Assembly: GCF_021018895.1 (NCBI RefSeq)
Contig: NC_079384.1
Location: 19,233,140-19,297,139, forward strand
Length of the DNA stretch: 64,000 nt
From: Seriola aureovittata
Taxonomy: Eukaryota > Chordata > Actinopteri > Carangiformes > Carangidae
Direction of reading: 5' to 3'
The notes under the pieces were generated by a model. It ran no database searches. It worked only from the letters and a program-made list of their open reading frames with translations, and was not told where the DNA came from. Every line of letters begins with the position of its first letter. The stretch's first letter is position 1. The position numbers were made by a program, and so were the translations under genes. Below, in pieces: positions 22,523 to 34,625 of the stretch.

Positions 22523-23978
22523 TTATGTTACTTCGGGGGTATGACTAAGGTTTCTGGGGAAGATGGGAATTTTGCGAACAATGTCCATTATGACCTTCCA
22601 CAATTGTTGTTCCTCTTTATAGACTTCAGAGATGTTAGAGGCAGCTCCCTCCATGGAGATCGTCTCAAGGAAAGTTTGAAGCCATAGTCCGTCTTTCAGT
22701 TGATCTGCGTCCTTCCAATTTGTTGCTATCAGTCTTTTAGCTGTCATGCATCCAGTTGTTCAAATTTGTTTGTTGTGTTTGGACCAGGTTCCTTCACCAG
22801 TGTAATTCAGAAGGCACTGCAGGATCACAATAAACGGTACAGGCAATGATCTTTCCCAGAGATTGTGTAACATTTTCCCAGAAGGTCTTAACTTTAGCAC
22901 AAGCCCACACCATATGGTAAAAAGTACCTTTATCTTGTTTGCAGTGCCAACAAAGATCAGAATCGGACAAACCCATCTTATGTAATCGAACAAGAATAAA
23001 ATATGCACAAAATTATAATCTATCATTTTATTCTTTAACGATTTAGATACTTTGTATTTAATTTTATTATAGTCTATTCCATACATGATCCCATTCTTAA
23101 GTTTCCAAGATAAAACCCTTAGTCGGTTTCCCAATTTCTTTGAACTGCAGTCCAGTTTCCTCCTGATGTTTTGTTCATCAATTTATATAATTTGCAAATT
23201 TGCAATTTTGTCCGCAGTATCTGTTAATTTGGGTATGACTACAGCTTCCTCTAGATATTTGGTCAGTTGTGATCTTATTGGAATATACGTATATATAAAA
23301 AATATATATAACATTTTTTATTTTCAACACCATATGTATTTTTAAACTGAGCAAAGGTTTTCAATTTTCTTTTGTGTGGGTTTCTCATATCGTCTAAAGT
23401 TCTAATACATTTGGATTCCCAATCGTCAGTTCTGATTGGCCTGCCATTCAACATAAACCCGGTAGAGTCAGTAACCTTAAAAATGAACCATATAATGGAA
23501 TGTTTTTTAAATGGAGTAAGAAAACAGAATCAAAGGGTTATCAATGTTCTTAAATAAGGGAACATACCACAGCCCCCGCAATGTGACCTTATCTTTTAAC
23601 ATGTCTAAATCTTCCTGTTCCATATTTTCCCATCTTGTATCTCTTCAATTAAAGCCATAACCCCGTTTCAAAGGATATCTAGAGTTAAATGTGATATAGT
23701 ACTTATACACATTTGGAAGGCCAAGGCCCCCCTTTTCCCTGTCCACATATGAGTTATTGTGAATAACCCTAGGAGTTTTGTTTTGCCATATGAATTCTGT
23801 GAATAGAATTAGACTTCAGAGTTACACCAGAGTTAAGATATCGCGTCCCATCAGGGGACCATTTAAATGGCAAATTAGCAATGTGTACTTTATTGCAGCA
23901 GGCATTTTAAGGTAAAGCCTCACATTTATCCCAATTAATTCTATATCCCGATATAGCTCCAAACTGCGTAAGGTGAGT
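22523..23978 (-). pseudogene. LINE ORF2 C-terminal half, frameshifted
   Basis: Successive minus-strand pieces resemble the region after the reverse transcriptase catalytic site in fish L1 ORF2. QFGAISGYRINWDKCEALP is the 'sGykiNw.Ks..l' block. Next come the block with VIHNNSYVDREKGGLGLPN, then MGLSDSDLCWHCKQDKGTFY with the Cys/His zinc-knuckle-like motif, and finally AKRLIATNWK and SNISEVYKEE before the stop near 22523. The pieces sit in different frames: the zinc-knuckle piece and the last piece differ, so a shift lies between about 22747 and 22794. The region also contains several stops and indels. The YADD catalytic motif of the reverse transcriptase is not present. Confidence 0.82.
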
Positions 23979-23984
23979 TTATTA

Positions 23985-24122
23985 GAGAAGAGCTATCTTT
24001 GATTTAAGTTTTTCCAAATGGCATAAGATTCTAGTGCGCTTGACTGGACTATTCAATCTGCCTATATTACAACCTGATACTGTTACACTATTTAAGATCT
24101 GATTGTCTGTGTGTTTTGACAT
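23985..24122 (-). pseudogene. LINE ORF2 N-terminus (endonuclease start)
   Basis: From ATG at 24120-24122 the frame reads MSKHTDNQILNSVTVSGCNI, then GRLNSPVKRTRILCHLEKLK, ending SKIALL. This corresponds to the first motif of the apurinic endonuclease domain in L1 ORF2 (usually W-N-V-N/R-G-L..P-K-R..v...L). The Trp of that motif is changed here. Two TAA codons follow at 23979-23984, and then, in the same frame, the late reverse transcriptase block begins. The rest of the endonuclease and the RT palm are therefore deleted at this point. Confidence 0.8.
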
Positions 24123-24639
24123 TGTTAACTCAAAATAAATAATATAAAAATGGCCCACATAACTGTAACATAAAGAACAAACGGGTCCAAGAGAAAAAAG
24201 GAACAAATGTCCAATAGTGGTCCGCCAGTGCCACTGTGCGAACAAGTCAACCTAAGTGCATCTGCAGTATTTGTAAAAAAGGAGGTAAGATAACATAAAA
24301 TACCATAAAAACCCTTATAGTGAATCACCAAATTACTGTTCAGATGATATCCATTGTTGCTAATTGAAATGAAAAGGTAAGATAACTTCATTTTACAAAG
24401 TTTCTTCATAAAACTTTTAGTTTGGTAATAAGATAGGAAAATAGAAAAAACAAAAACACTCTTTAAGAGTCATAGCCAGCATTATGTCAAATAAGAAGTT
24501 GTTCATAGATGTGAGTCTGTTCTTTTCCCCTGGCTCTTATTTCGGGGTTCGAATTATCTGAAGAAATGTATTACCCAACGATGCAGCGCTCTGACTCAAT
24601 CCTGGTAGTGGTTGCTTGTATTGTTGGTAGATGTTCATT

Positions 24640-24775
24640 TATTTCTTGCTGGACAGAACCGAGCTCTCAATAATTTTCTGTGCCCATGGAGGTGCGATAT
24701 TAGAGTGTTCGCAGTTGTCTTCCAAAGTCAGTGTGCTGGCGCCATCTTCTTGTATCCTCTTTTGCTGGACATGTT
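24640..24775 (-). pseudogene. LINE ORF1 N-terminal remnant
   Basis: Minus-strand sequence starting near 24770 contains a Met-Ser-Ser-Lys-Arg-Gly opening, then after a frame change a stretch reading APPWAQKIIESS. This resembles the N-terminus of fish L1 ORF1 proteins. Nothing of the coiled coil or RNA-recognition domain follows; the T-rich inter-ORF spacer comes next. It is assigned mainly from its position between the 5' leader and ORF2. Confidence 0.5.
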
Positions 24776-25061
24776 CTTGTTTTTGTTTTAGCTTGGTTAT
24801 AAAAAATGTTTCGAGTGTCTTTGTGCCAATTAAAGCGGGTTTAAACTGAAATTAAAAGATCAAAACTGGAGAGCACGTTTGGAACACGTCTCACTCCACC
24901 GATGCCTTGTACAGAAGCCTAAAAAGGGCTTCATTGACTTTTTTAGGTGAGGACCAATGGATTAATAATCCTACTGTTTAGCCATCATTCGTCTTTTGTG
25001 TGCTGTATAGCTGTTCAGTAAAAAATTCTCAAAGTCCATGCAGCTGGTTTAATGGTGTTTT

Positions 25062-25235
25062 AGGTACAGTAAGATAAGATAAGCTAAACCTTTACTGATC
25101 CAACGCTGGGGAGATTCACTTGTTACAGCAGCATAGGGAAAACAAGGTAGAAGACATAAAAAGTATAAAAATAGAATAAAGTAGAAAATAACAACTCAAC
25201 CATAAATAAGAAGGTATGTACATAAATTTGTAAAG
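25062..25235 (-). mobile_element. Non-LTR element 3' tail with (TTATC)n end
   Basis: On the plus strand it reads 'gtaagataagataagct' and then 'ctgatccaacgctggggaga' and 'ttcacttgttacagcagc'. In reverse this is a common teleost 3' tail, where a 'gaaatt.cccagcg.ggga' block precedes TAAAG and a TTATC microsatellite. A low-complexity A-rich stretch follows at 25135-25235, as is usual for the inner part of these copies. The clade of LINE is not certain. Confidence 0.6.
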
Positions 25236-25322
25236 AAGAGATGTATATCCACATGTTTTACTGGTTGATCCAGCCTCTACTTCAGTGCCAGTGGATGTTT
25301 TCCAGACTTCCAGTTTTTCTTC

Positions 25323-25524
25323 TAGTGATGCCGTGGTCCTGTTTTCTTGCCACCGATACCAATCATCTATGAATGAGATCAGCCGATCCACAGCTGATAC
25401 GGATCATTCTTGTCATGCATTGCAGAAGGCGTATGTTATATCAGTCTCACACTTTGTAAAAGTTCCACACGGCTGACATGTTTTGTTTTGGTGGCCTGTC
25501 GCGCGCCTGCGCAGTGAACTGCAG
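25323..25524 (+). mobile_element. hAT-like non-autonomous element, copy B
   Basis: It starts AGTGATGCCGTGGTC and goes through 'gccaccgataccaatcat', 'ccgatccacagctgat', 'gtcatgcattgcag', 'gttatatcagtctcacac' and 'ttgttttggtggcctgtc'. The last four blocks match copy A at 9676-9852 in order and spacing, in opposite orientation. Copy B retains an internal segment of about 35 bases that copy A lacks or has lost to change. Similarity stops shortly after a GC-rich 'gcgcgcctgcgcag' block. The second end is not identified. Confidence 0.65.
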
Positions 25525-26222
25525 TGATCTGGCTGCTGCTCAGCTGTCGTGTGGAGTCCAGTACAATTGTAAACATCTAATTGGCCGGGAAACGTGTTGA
25601 ATTTTGGCGAGTACAGTGAATCCAGTGTTCAGCTCATAGAAACAAATGTGAAAAGCAAACATCCTTCGAAATGATGCACTGAGAACACATGCAGACTTGT
25701 GTGTTTTGGATCGGATTTTCTCTTGAACGAGATGCAGTATTTTTGGAGGAACGGCCTGTTATTTTGCTGCAGTTTTTTTTTTTTTTTTTTCCCCCCACGT
25801 GTGTCGAGTGTCAGGCTTTGCGACAGACCATCACACTGTCTGGCTTTCTGTGTAAACTCATTTGAAAAGTTGTTGAGCATCAAGGCGCCGCCCGCTGCAC
25901 AAACTGGAGACTGGCTTCTGCTTTGTGACTCGATGAAAAGTTGTTTTTGTTGTTTGCGTGGCGTGACCTGGGTGCTCAATAACAGCTGGGTGTGTGTGGA
26001 TTTGACAAATGTAGACCCGCAGTGACATAAATCCATATTTATGTCTGAATGCATGTGTATGTGTGCTGGTGTGATACAGATTGAGGAGGAGAACAAGAGT
26101 GTTTGTGTGGATGTGTCGTCACTTGTGTGCAGGCTGTAAATGTTTATGAGGTCTGCTTCATTTGATTCCTAAGTATGTGTGAGAGACAGACAGATGGATG
26201 ATATACAACTAATCCAATGTAC

Positions 26223-26224
<2 letters not shown>
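25525..26224. other. Unique non-coding sequence
   Basis: No gene recognised. A 20-base T run followed by a C run lies at about 25771-25796. Frames of 155 and 108 codons here have no recognisable domain. Confidence 0.5.
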
Positions 26225-26269
<45 letters not shown>

Positions 26270-26270
26270 T
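26225..26270 (+). repeat. (GT)n microsatellite
   Basis: A GT run of about 22 units with one AT step near its right end. Confidence 0.95.
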
Positions 26271-29200
26271 TTTGGTCCTCATCAACCAAAACCCAAATTA
26301 TCTACAATCCATTTAATTCAATCTAGATGTAAATTTTTCCACATGTGCCGGGTCTGTGGGTCTCGGGGCAGTGAGAACCAGCTGGACACGACTGGCTTTA
26401 TTGACACGCCGGCCATATTTGATTTAGTTTACGCTCAGGCTGGGGGACTATAAACTCAGCCTGACAGGCAGTAAAGCAGATGGAAACAGAGAACATCCCC
26501 ATGCACTGAAACAATTAGAATTTGCCCCAAAATAATTATGATTCAATGAGAGGTGAAGTGATTTCCGAACATATTAAAACATGTGCTCTTCTCTGGGAAT
26601 GGATTATGTCAAAACAACTGTACAACAACTTTAGTATAAGTAAAAGAAAATCATGGAAAACTATTCTTAATATCATGATATGTAGTGTTTTCTTAGTTTG
26701 TGGTAATACTATATATACAGACATAGTTATTTCCTCTACTGTGGAAAAAATCTCTGAGCAAATCGAATTTGTGTGCTTGTCACATGAAAAACACCAGGGA
26801 TGTGGACATTCTAAAGAGTATTGCTGATGTATCATATAATTCTGTTGTGAGAGAATATAGCTGTATCTAGTGTCGGACCTCGTACACCACTGGTTATGCA
26901 GTTATCAGTTAACAATACGTCAGGCTGGAGCAAACGGTCCTCAGTGAGGCTAAGCTTCAAAATAGTGAAATGTTAAGCTACAAACACGAGCCAGACCTGC
27001 CTTATAAGCCACATCTGCTTGATTAATGGTAGTTTGACAAATCCTGACTCAAACAAACGACTTTTATTATTTTTTTGTTTCCATTCGTCACCATTAAGTC
27101 GCCCTCTCAAAACTAGATGTGTTCAATTCAAAGAGTCCCAGGTGGGTTCAAGTCAAACGTATCAGTGTACACATCTGGCAGCTCCTAATTTCCATTTTCT
27201 ATAAGAAAGTGGTGACATAAAAGTTCCCTCCATATCAAATATGCCTGACAAAACACAGATGTACTTGTGCAGGATATGATCAAGAGGCGCAATTACAGCC
27301 TGATTGAAGCTCACGGCTGGTGTAGACAGAGGTATTGATTGCAGTTGAAGTATAACTGCTCAGTCAAACGTAACGAGATGCAATTGAAAAGGGGCAAACT
27401 TTAAAGATCACACTTCTATTAAAATGCACATGACGTTGGAACAGGCCTGTGAACTGGCGTGAAGAGAACAAGTATCATTGCACAGATGGGCCATGGTTTG
27501 TGACAAGTGTTGTTCAGCCTTCGTCTACCACTTCTACATTCTGCCAAAAAGCAACCCGAGTTTTCCTTCTTTTTTTTTTTTTTTCTTTTTTTCAAAGATA
27601 GGTACAAATTAAATGCCGTCCGGAGAATGACACACACTCACACACTTCACTCTGCCATGTGTAATTGAGGTAATTTAAAAAAAAAAGAAAAAAAAAAAGA
27701 CCTGTGGGTGAGTACATGTCTGGCCTGTGTCTGACCACTGGCATTGACACACAACATCCGCCCCTCTTTAGTGAATTTAGCCTTTAGTCTCATTACTTGA
27801 GATGGACGGATGGTGAAGCTCAGCAGGAAGACAGATGGAAAGACTATGAAAGAGGGAGTGGGCGAGCGAGCATGCAGGAAAGGATGGAAAGAGTGGGGGA
27901 GAGAGAGAGAGACTGGGAAGCAGAGGGAAACTGTGAGTCTGACTTGCAAACGAGAATGATTGAATGAAAAGATGGGAATACATGACAGAAAAGAGGAGAG
28001 TAGGGTCCCTCTCTCTCTCCCTCCATCTGTCTTTTGATGATGCTCTTTCTGTTGCAGGCTAATACATTTTCAGCATGACGTGACGTCTTGTCTAGCCTTG
28101 TTTCAAAGCCCTCTCCTGCATCTCCACTCCATTATGCATCACACACACTCAGATTCCTCACTACTGTGTACATGTGCTTAGACCATCAGCATATGAAATT
28201 GAAATATTTGTTAATCTTCTCTGAATTTTCCTAAAAAAAAAAAAAAACACACTCAATTACCAGCTTGTTGAAATAGTCCAATAATCTAAAAAACTTTTAT
28301 TACTGCTAATAAAAACCGTAACTTTTCTGCTGTGGATTCACATCACCAGATTTCCACTTGGAAATGCAATACTAGTTAGCTTCATTAGCATTACAGGTAA
28401 ACTGCTCTAACGTTGTTGTGCCCTGCAGTGGAGAAACACTCGCACCAGGCCACATGACTAACCCCCCTAGACAGGAAAATCCCTGTCTGACTGTGATTCA
28501 AATTACATTTGAAAATAACAGAAACCAACATGACTCCGAAACCTTTACGTAACAAAAAGGTCCAAACCAGAACGAAACCTGATACTAGATACTTTGTTGG
28601 CACTCATAGGATTCAGGTCATTTAGCATATTGTTTTTGCAATATTGGTATTTCCAACACGACTTAAAGGCAGCATGACACAATAGGTCTCAGAAATGATT
28701 GTCTATAATTGCGACACCAAAGCATCAAACAGACAGTGTGGGGAAGTATTTTGGGTTCCTCACCACAGATGGTCACGCTCTGGTCGGGTCAGTGAGGGTT
28801 GATTACATATTGTGATTGGTTAGTGAGGGGTCACTAACATGAACGCAGCGCACTGTCAGACAGATTAAAAAGAAAGAAAAAAAAAAAAAGAAGCTAAATT
28901 GGGTCGTCAAATATACTTGTGGTTGTTAATATACCCATCTAAAGTGTGTGTGGGAATCGCTGCGATTGACCTACCAATGTCATATCTATTGGAAATAAAG
29001 ATATTAAGTGTTTACAGTCACAGAGCACATTGTCCTGAAAATAAATCCTGTCTGGAACCGAACATTACTGTTTATTTAATTATTCTCTTGACCTCATTTA
29101 CTGATCGAACACACAAAATAAGTTTGAGCTAAAAATTGTAACAATTACTGTAATTAAGTCTTAGTTGGGCTCTTTTTAAAAAAAAAAAAAATCTGAATAC

Positions 29201-31131
29201 CACAGACATTTCACTCAACGCTGCTGACACAATCAGTAAAATACAGAGAGATAAATTTCCTGCACACACTGTTACCACCCAGTCCGACCAGCCCTCTGCC
29301 TGCTGCAGCAGCCAGAGGTTAAGTGCCTCACTCATCTTAAGCATTTTGAATAATTTATGCAGATTGCCAGTTATGGCCTTCCATTATGTTAAGCATTATA
29401 ACCGGCACTATTTTTTTATTACACAGTGTTATTCAGATTGATTTTTCTGCTCCCATTTGCTAATGCTTTCACTTCTGAAAGCAGTAAAATCTAATTGCTT
29501 GAGTTGAAAAAAAAAAGTTGGGTACCAAACTGAGCAGGAGAAGAATAAAGTGACATTACCAGCTCCATTGCCTAAAAATGTGAAATGCCAAATATTAACT
29601 AATTAATGTGAACCATTCTCTGCTGGGGCACCGCTTCATTTATGTTTCATGAGTCCTTGGTTTTTTCCGCCCTCTTTTTTCAATTTGCTGAACATGTCTT
29701 TTTTTTTTTTAAGTGATAGTATTCAAACACAGTATCTTAAAAGCCCAAATGAAAATAAGAAAACATTTTGTGCTGTCAATGAAACAGACATTTTTATTTT
29801 CTGTTCCCGGGTTGCTTGGCAGAGGTGTTGGCAATCTGACAAACCTTAAAGTGTGAGCAGTATTTGACTTGCAAAGGCTTCAGACCTGCTTTTGATGGGT
29901 GATCCATCACAGTGCATATTTATTCATGTTTTCTTTTTTTAGTCAGAGTTGCATTACCATTACGTGGCGATGCAGTTACAAGCGGGGACTATTTAATACA
30001 GTATTTTGACAATGTTTTGGTGCTGCATTGGACGGATGGATGGATGCTCAGACAAATGTTTGTGTGCTGCTGAAACCTCTGCATTGATAAGCAAATGGAC
30101 AAAAAGCAAACTTGGATGTGGTGAAAAGCAAATTTGATTGATGTTATTCAAGCACTCAAATATTTCTATGCTCTAATGTTCACGTTTCTATTTATCAATA
30201 CACATTGAATATCTCTACATGTTAGACCGATCAAAGCAAAAATTGATTAATCAAATTAGTTGTTCATTGGTGGCTGGATTCAGTTGCAGTTTAAAATGAA
30301 TGTGATTTAAATCTTGTATTTCACGTACATTTTATTTTCCTGTGAACTGACGCCACTGACTGAAAATCAACCTAAAGATTTATGGGATGCTTTTGAAAAT
30401 GCTTGGCAGTGAAGTCATTAATGGGCAGAAACACACCCAACCTCTACTGTTGACCTTCAAAGGATTCTTCAAATTCTGTGTAAGTGTGATTTGTTTTGAA
30501 GGTTAGGGCTTTATTTCGTGCGGGGAATCCAGTGATGCACACATTGATGCAATAACTGTAGCGGTTGTGGATTCAGTATCTTTCTTCAAGGCAGCACTAA
30601 GATAATTGTAGAAAACAGCAGAGTTTCTCCTTCACTTTCATCACCTCAGATGGTTATTTGAGCTGTCAGACTTGTGACGGAGCATCTGACAGCACTTTAA
30701 CAGGGTTTCTGAGTGCATTTAAACGCTCTCATTGTTGCTAACAATCCACATTCTTTACACCTTGAAGGACGCCGGCGATTTATGTGGTGTTTGGGAGACA
30801 CCGGCGTCCATCTCGAGTCCTCACACTAAGATATAAACGGCCTTTATTCTTACTGATGGCTGTGTTTTCTGTTGTTCTGTTTTTTTTTTTTTTTTGAAGA
30901 TGCCATGTCTTGATTTCAGGCTGGATTAATGTAAGGGGGGTAGTGGCACTTAAAGGGATAGTCTGCAGACATTAATCTGGCAGGGAGTGCGGGGTTCGTC
31001 AGGGGTGATGTCTTCACCTTGGATGGAGGTGCATTATCTGGATGAAAAGGCAGGAGCGGCCGACAGCACTGATTAGGACGGGACATCCTCCCTGTGTTTT
31101 TCTCCTTCTGCCTGTTTGTCATGGCTGTTGC
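26271..31131. other. Long unique non-coding stretch
   Basis: No gene recognised. It holds several long A or T runs (27567-27594, 27676-27700, 28232-28248, 28870-28890, 29178-29192, 30879-30896) and a purine-rich patch with a short GA run at 27830-27930. The block at about 29340-29500 looks like constrained non-coding DNA, but this is only an impression. Confidence 0.45.
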
Positions 31132-31155
31132 ACTCTCTCTCTCTCTCTCTCTCTC
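31132..31155 (+). repeat. (CT)n microsatellite
   Basis: A CT run of about 12 units within a pyrimidine-rich stretch. Confidence 0.9.
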
Positions 31156-32524
31156 CTGTTTGTCTCTCGCTCTCATTTCCAATCATTGTCCTTACTAATA
31201 GACTTACAACCAGCAGGAATCAGACATGCTTGTCTCATGAAGAGATTCAATAGCAGTTCACTTTAGCAGCAAAAACTATTTCATATATTTGTGCTTCAGT
31301 AGATTTTCCATGTGTAAGATCGGATTAAATAACTTTTTGTTATCATTCCAATATATAAAACATTTTCCATGTTTTTAGCACATTACATTCATGAACAGTT
31401 AATTAACAGCTGACGTATGGTCATTGGGAAATGAAGGCAGTCATGAAGGGTCAACACTTGTAGTAATAGAAATGACTTTGTTAGACACTGAATTTGGCCA
31501 CAAGCTGAAAAGCATTTCACTGACAATGTATGAAGCACAATTTGTGTGACTGCTGGTCGTCACAAATGTTGTTTTTGTTTTTATCTTCTCACAGAAAACA
31601 TGTCCGTCATTGCCATAGTAATCTGCTGAATGGTCCCTTATTTCTTTACATAAAAGGTTGCAACCCTAAGTGAGTGTCCTTTCAATAGATGTAAGCCATG
31701 ATGACCCGGAATAGTAATATGCTACTTGTCAGATGTCGTTGCCATGGAAATATTTGTGTAAATGCATCCATGAATTATACTAGTCCACATGTTTTTATCA
31801 CATATAAGGTAACTATAATTGCCTTTTTCCACCTTTAAGTTCTGAGGTAGTCGTCCAGTGTTGTCACTCACTTGTTTCGTATGTAGTAGTTCACACACTT
31901 TCCTGCTGCAAGAAGTACTGACTACAGCACCAAATGTGGATTCTGAAAATAGTCCCTAAGAAATGTGCTATTTCCTGTTTGATGGCTCCTTTAAGTAACT
32001 AACTAGTTTGAGTGATTTAAGCACTGTTGGTCTTTATTCTTCAACTTCAGTCTAAAAGCATAAATCTGACCAGACTTTATTGTTGTAGTCTTGATTTTGC
32101 TCTTAAGAGACTGAGGACTGGATTGTTCCAGTAACATTAATATCTCTTAGAACAGCTTGAGTTTATTTTCTCCTTTTGTCAGAAAAATGATATCATTTGT
32201 AATTGAAGGGTCTTTCTGTAGACTGGGATCTCATTCGTTTTTTGTGTAAATTTTCATATTAAGAAGGACAAATTGAAAGTGCTTTATAACTTCTTAAGCT
32301 CTGAAGGTAGAATACACATCATTACCACCAGTGTGTTTTGTAGAGCTCAGAGGCTGACATAAAACATTTGATAATTCATGTGTAATTAGCCTAATTAAGG
32401 AGCACATTAGCAAAAACAATGTTTTTGATACATCACAGTGATTATTGTGGTGAATAGGCAGCTGAAGTGTCTCTTGTTTAGTTTTTGGAGAGGCACATTT
32501 TAGTTTAATTTCACACAAGAAGTG

Positions 32525-32527
<3 letters not shown>
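31156..32527. other. Unique non-coding sequence
   Basis: AT-rich sequence without a recognisable gene or repeat. Confidence 0.5.
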
Positions 32528-32566
<39 letters not shown>

Positions 32567-32615
32567 ATATATTATATATATATACACACATATACACATA
32601 TATATATATACATGC
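32528..32615. repeat. (TA)n tract with AC-containing right flank
   Basis: An almost pure TA tract broken by two TT steps, followed by 'acacacatatacacatatat'. It is self-complementary throughout and could extrude as a cruciform; it is also prone to assembly error. Confidence 0.92.
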
Positions 32616-33587
32616 ATCAAATGATACAAAATACACAAGTTTTAATTTGCTTCCTTTGGGTTAAATGTCAATATTTGCTGGAATAACCCCACTTTTTCAA
32701 TCAATACCCAATCAATCAGGTCGATCGGATATGCAGCCAGTGGCATATAACTGAAATTTAAATCTGTTGGATGTTTTCATTCTAAAGCCGCAGCAGTTTA
32801 TGTGACTGTCAGGAAACATGACAGATCATTACCGCGGTTCTCCACCGGTGTCGACCACATGCAACCGCTCAGGGGGTGGCTGGCCTTTCACTCGCAGCAG
32901 GACGCCTGCTCATAATGTCATGAGAGTGTGTTTATAACTGCAAAATGATAAAGTGTGTGTCTGCATGCTGGTGGCATTGTCAGTTGGAACAGTGTGTGTT
33001 CAGAGAGAGCTGTCATGTCAGCATTCCTTATAGCTGCTCACAATACTTATATACCTACATGCTTAAATACTTAACTGATAGATCTTTGAGACTGAAATGT
33101 CAAGTTTAGTGAGAAGTTTATTTTTCTACCTTCTTAGAAAAAGCACATAACTTAATGTGCAGCCATAAGAGAGGTGCATAGGAGACTGACCTTTCTTTCT
33201 ACATTTTTCACTCCGCTGCTGGTAAGAGTCTAACACAGTGACTACACAGACTGCACAGTGGCAGGAGTGTGTTAGCAGAGCAGCAGCAGCAGCTTGAGTC
33301 AGTGTAGACGAGCCTTAAAACCACACTTTCACTCCATTCGATATAGTGAAGCCTACAGCCTCTTGGAGTTAGGTTGTGTGTGTTGTAGCCTAATTTTCAG
33401 CAGTGGATTTCAGGTATTCTCCGCCATCATCTGCAGAAGCCATTTCCATCCGTCATTTCCATCTGATTGCGTGCCATTCACCGCAGCAACACTCTGCGTT
33501 AATTATTTTGTGAAAACACAAAATCATATCAGTTACTCTCTCCGAGTCATCCACAATTCTGATATAATTGTATCCGAGTTTCTGCTA

Positions 33588-33588
<1 letters not shown>
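32616..33588. other. Unique non-coding sequence
   Basis: No gene recognised. A short CAG run lies at about 33283-33293. Confidence 0.5.
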
Positions 33589-33654
<66 letters not shown>

Positions 33655-33660
33655 CACACA
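33589..33660 (+). repeat. (AC)n microsatellite
   Basis: About 32 AC units, one AA step, then a few more units. The 218-codon open frame 33294-33950 passes through it and gains its length from the repeat and from flanking Ser/His-rich low-complexity sequence. Confidence 0.96.
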
Positions 33661-34592
33661 ATCACAGCCTGAAGGAGGTTCAGCTGCAGATGAATGAGTC
33701 CAGTAGCTGCCAGACTGCAAAAGAAACTGCGCGTGTGAGACTCTGCAGCTGCCGTTCATACACTAGCAGTCACACCATTCTCTCGCTCCATCCATCACCC
33801 CACCTCCATTCCTCTCTTCTTTCCATCATCGTCCTTGTCATGTTTCCATCTTCCACCTCCTCCTCAGTATCTCTCTATCCGTCCATCCATCCATCATCGT
33901 TCTCTTCTTCTTTAGCTCCATCTGTACAGCAGCCCTCTCTGGCTCTCTAATTCTCCACTAATTTGTCCTCCCCTCTCCACCTCTCTCATCCCTCTGTCTG
34001 TTTATGCCTTCCCGTCCACCCTAACATATCCTTAATGATGAGAGTGGATTTTGAAGCCACTAGAACCAGCAGAGGATCTCGAGCACCAATTTAGGAAATC
34101 TTAAAATTAATTTCCAAATGCTCAGGCAGTAATATGCTCCCATCTGTTAGCAGTCTGCCAGTAGTGTTCCGTACTGAAGACGCTGAAGGATATTTCTCCT
34201 GCTGAGCTCTGCTGAGTAAAGGAAGCCACAGCGATCGAGCCTGGAAGACATGAAAGCGTGTGCGCGTTTTTTGAGGTCAGCAAAAGAAGAGCGAACTGAT
34301 TTTTGGCAGCTGAAGAAGACACGACTCGAGGGTCAAAGGTCACGACCGAATCAGAGATCAGACGGATTACAGGCGACAGGCTGCTGCTCACACCAGCTTT
34401 AATTCTGTCAGATTCTGGAAAAACAAAAACAAGTAAATGAACAAGTGGATAAACACAGTTGCAGAGTCAGAGAGCGGGTGGAGGTGGATTAGCTGTTTCT
34501 GTGTGCTTTTACTGTTTTCTGTGTGAGAGGGATTAAATGATCAGGGTTCATCAGTTCTTTTATCAATCAGCCTCCCTGAGAGGCTGCTAATC
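33661..34592. other. Non-coding, pyrimidine-rich left half
   Basis: From 33775 to 34025 the plus strand is C/T-rich with repeated TCCATC words. The remainder is unique sequence. No gene recognised. Confidence 0.5.
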
Positions 34593-34625
34593 TGTGTGTG
34601 TATATGTGTGTGTGTGTGTGTGCGT
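34593..34625 (+). repeat. (GT)n microsatellite, short
   Basis: About 15 GT units with TA and GC interruptions. Confidence 0.85.

Larger units (their letters stand above)
22275..24900 (-). mobile_element. L1-like LINE, internally deleted, nearly end to end
   Basis: The copy reads on the minus strand in the order expected of a fish L1-type LINE. A 5' leader lies at about 24785-24900, with 'gtgttccaaacgtgctctcc' wording. It is followed by the ORF1 start, a T-rich inter-ORF spacer, the ORF2 start at 24122, the ORF2 C-terminal half, a 3' UTR and an A-rich 3' end near 22280-22330. Most of ORF1 and the endonuclease/reverse transcriptase core of ORF2 are missing, so about 2.6 kb remains of an element normally over 5 kb. 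No target duplication was identified. It cannot retrotranspose by itself. Confidence 0.8.

Noticed and set aside
33294..33950. 218-codon plus-strand open frame
   Set aside because: It crosses a long AC tract, and the remainder is Ser/Pro/His-rich low-complexity sequence.
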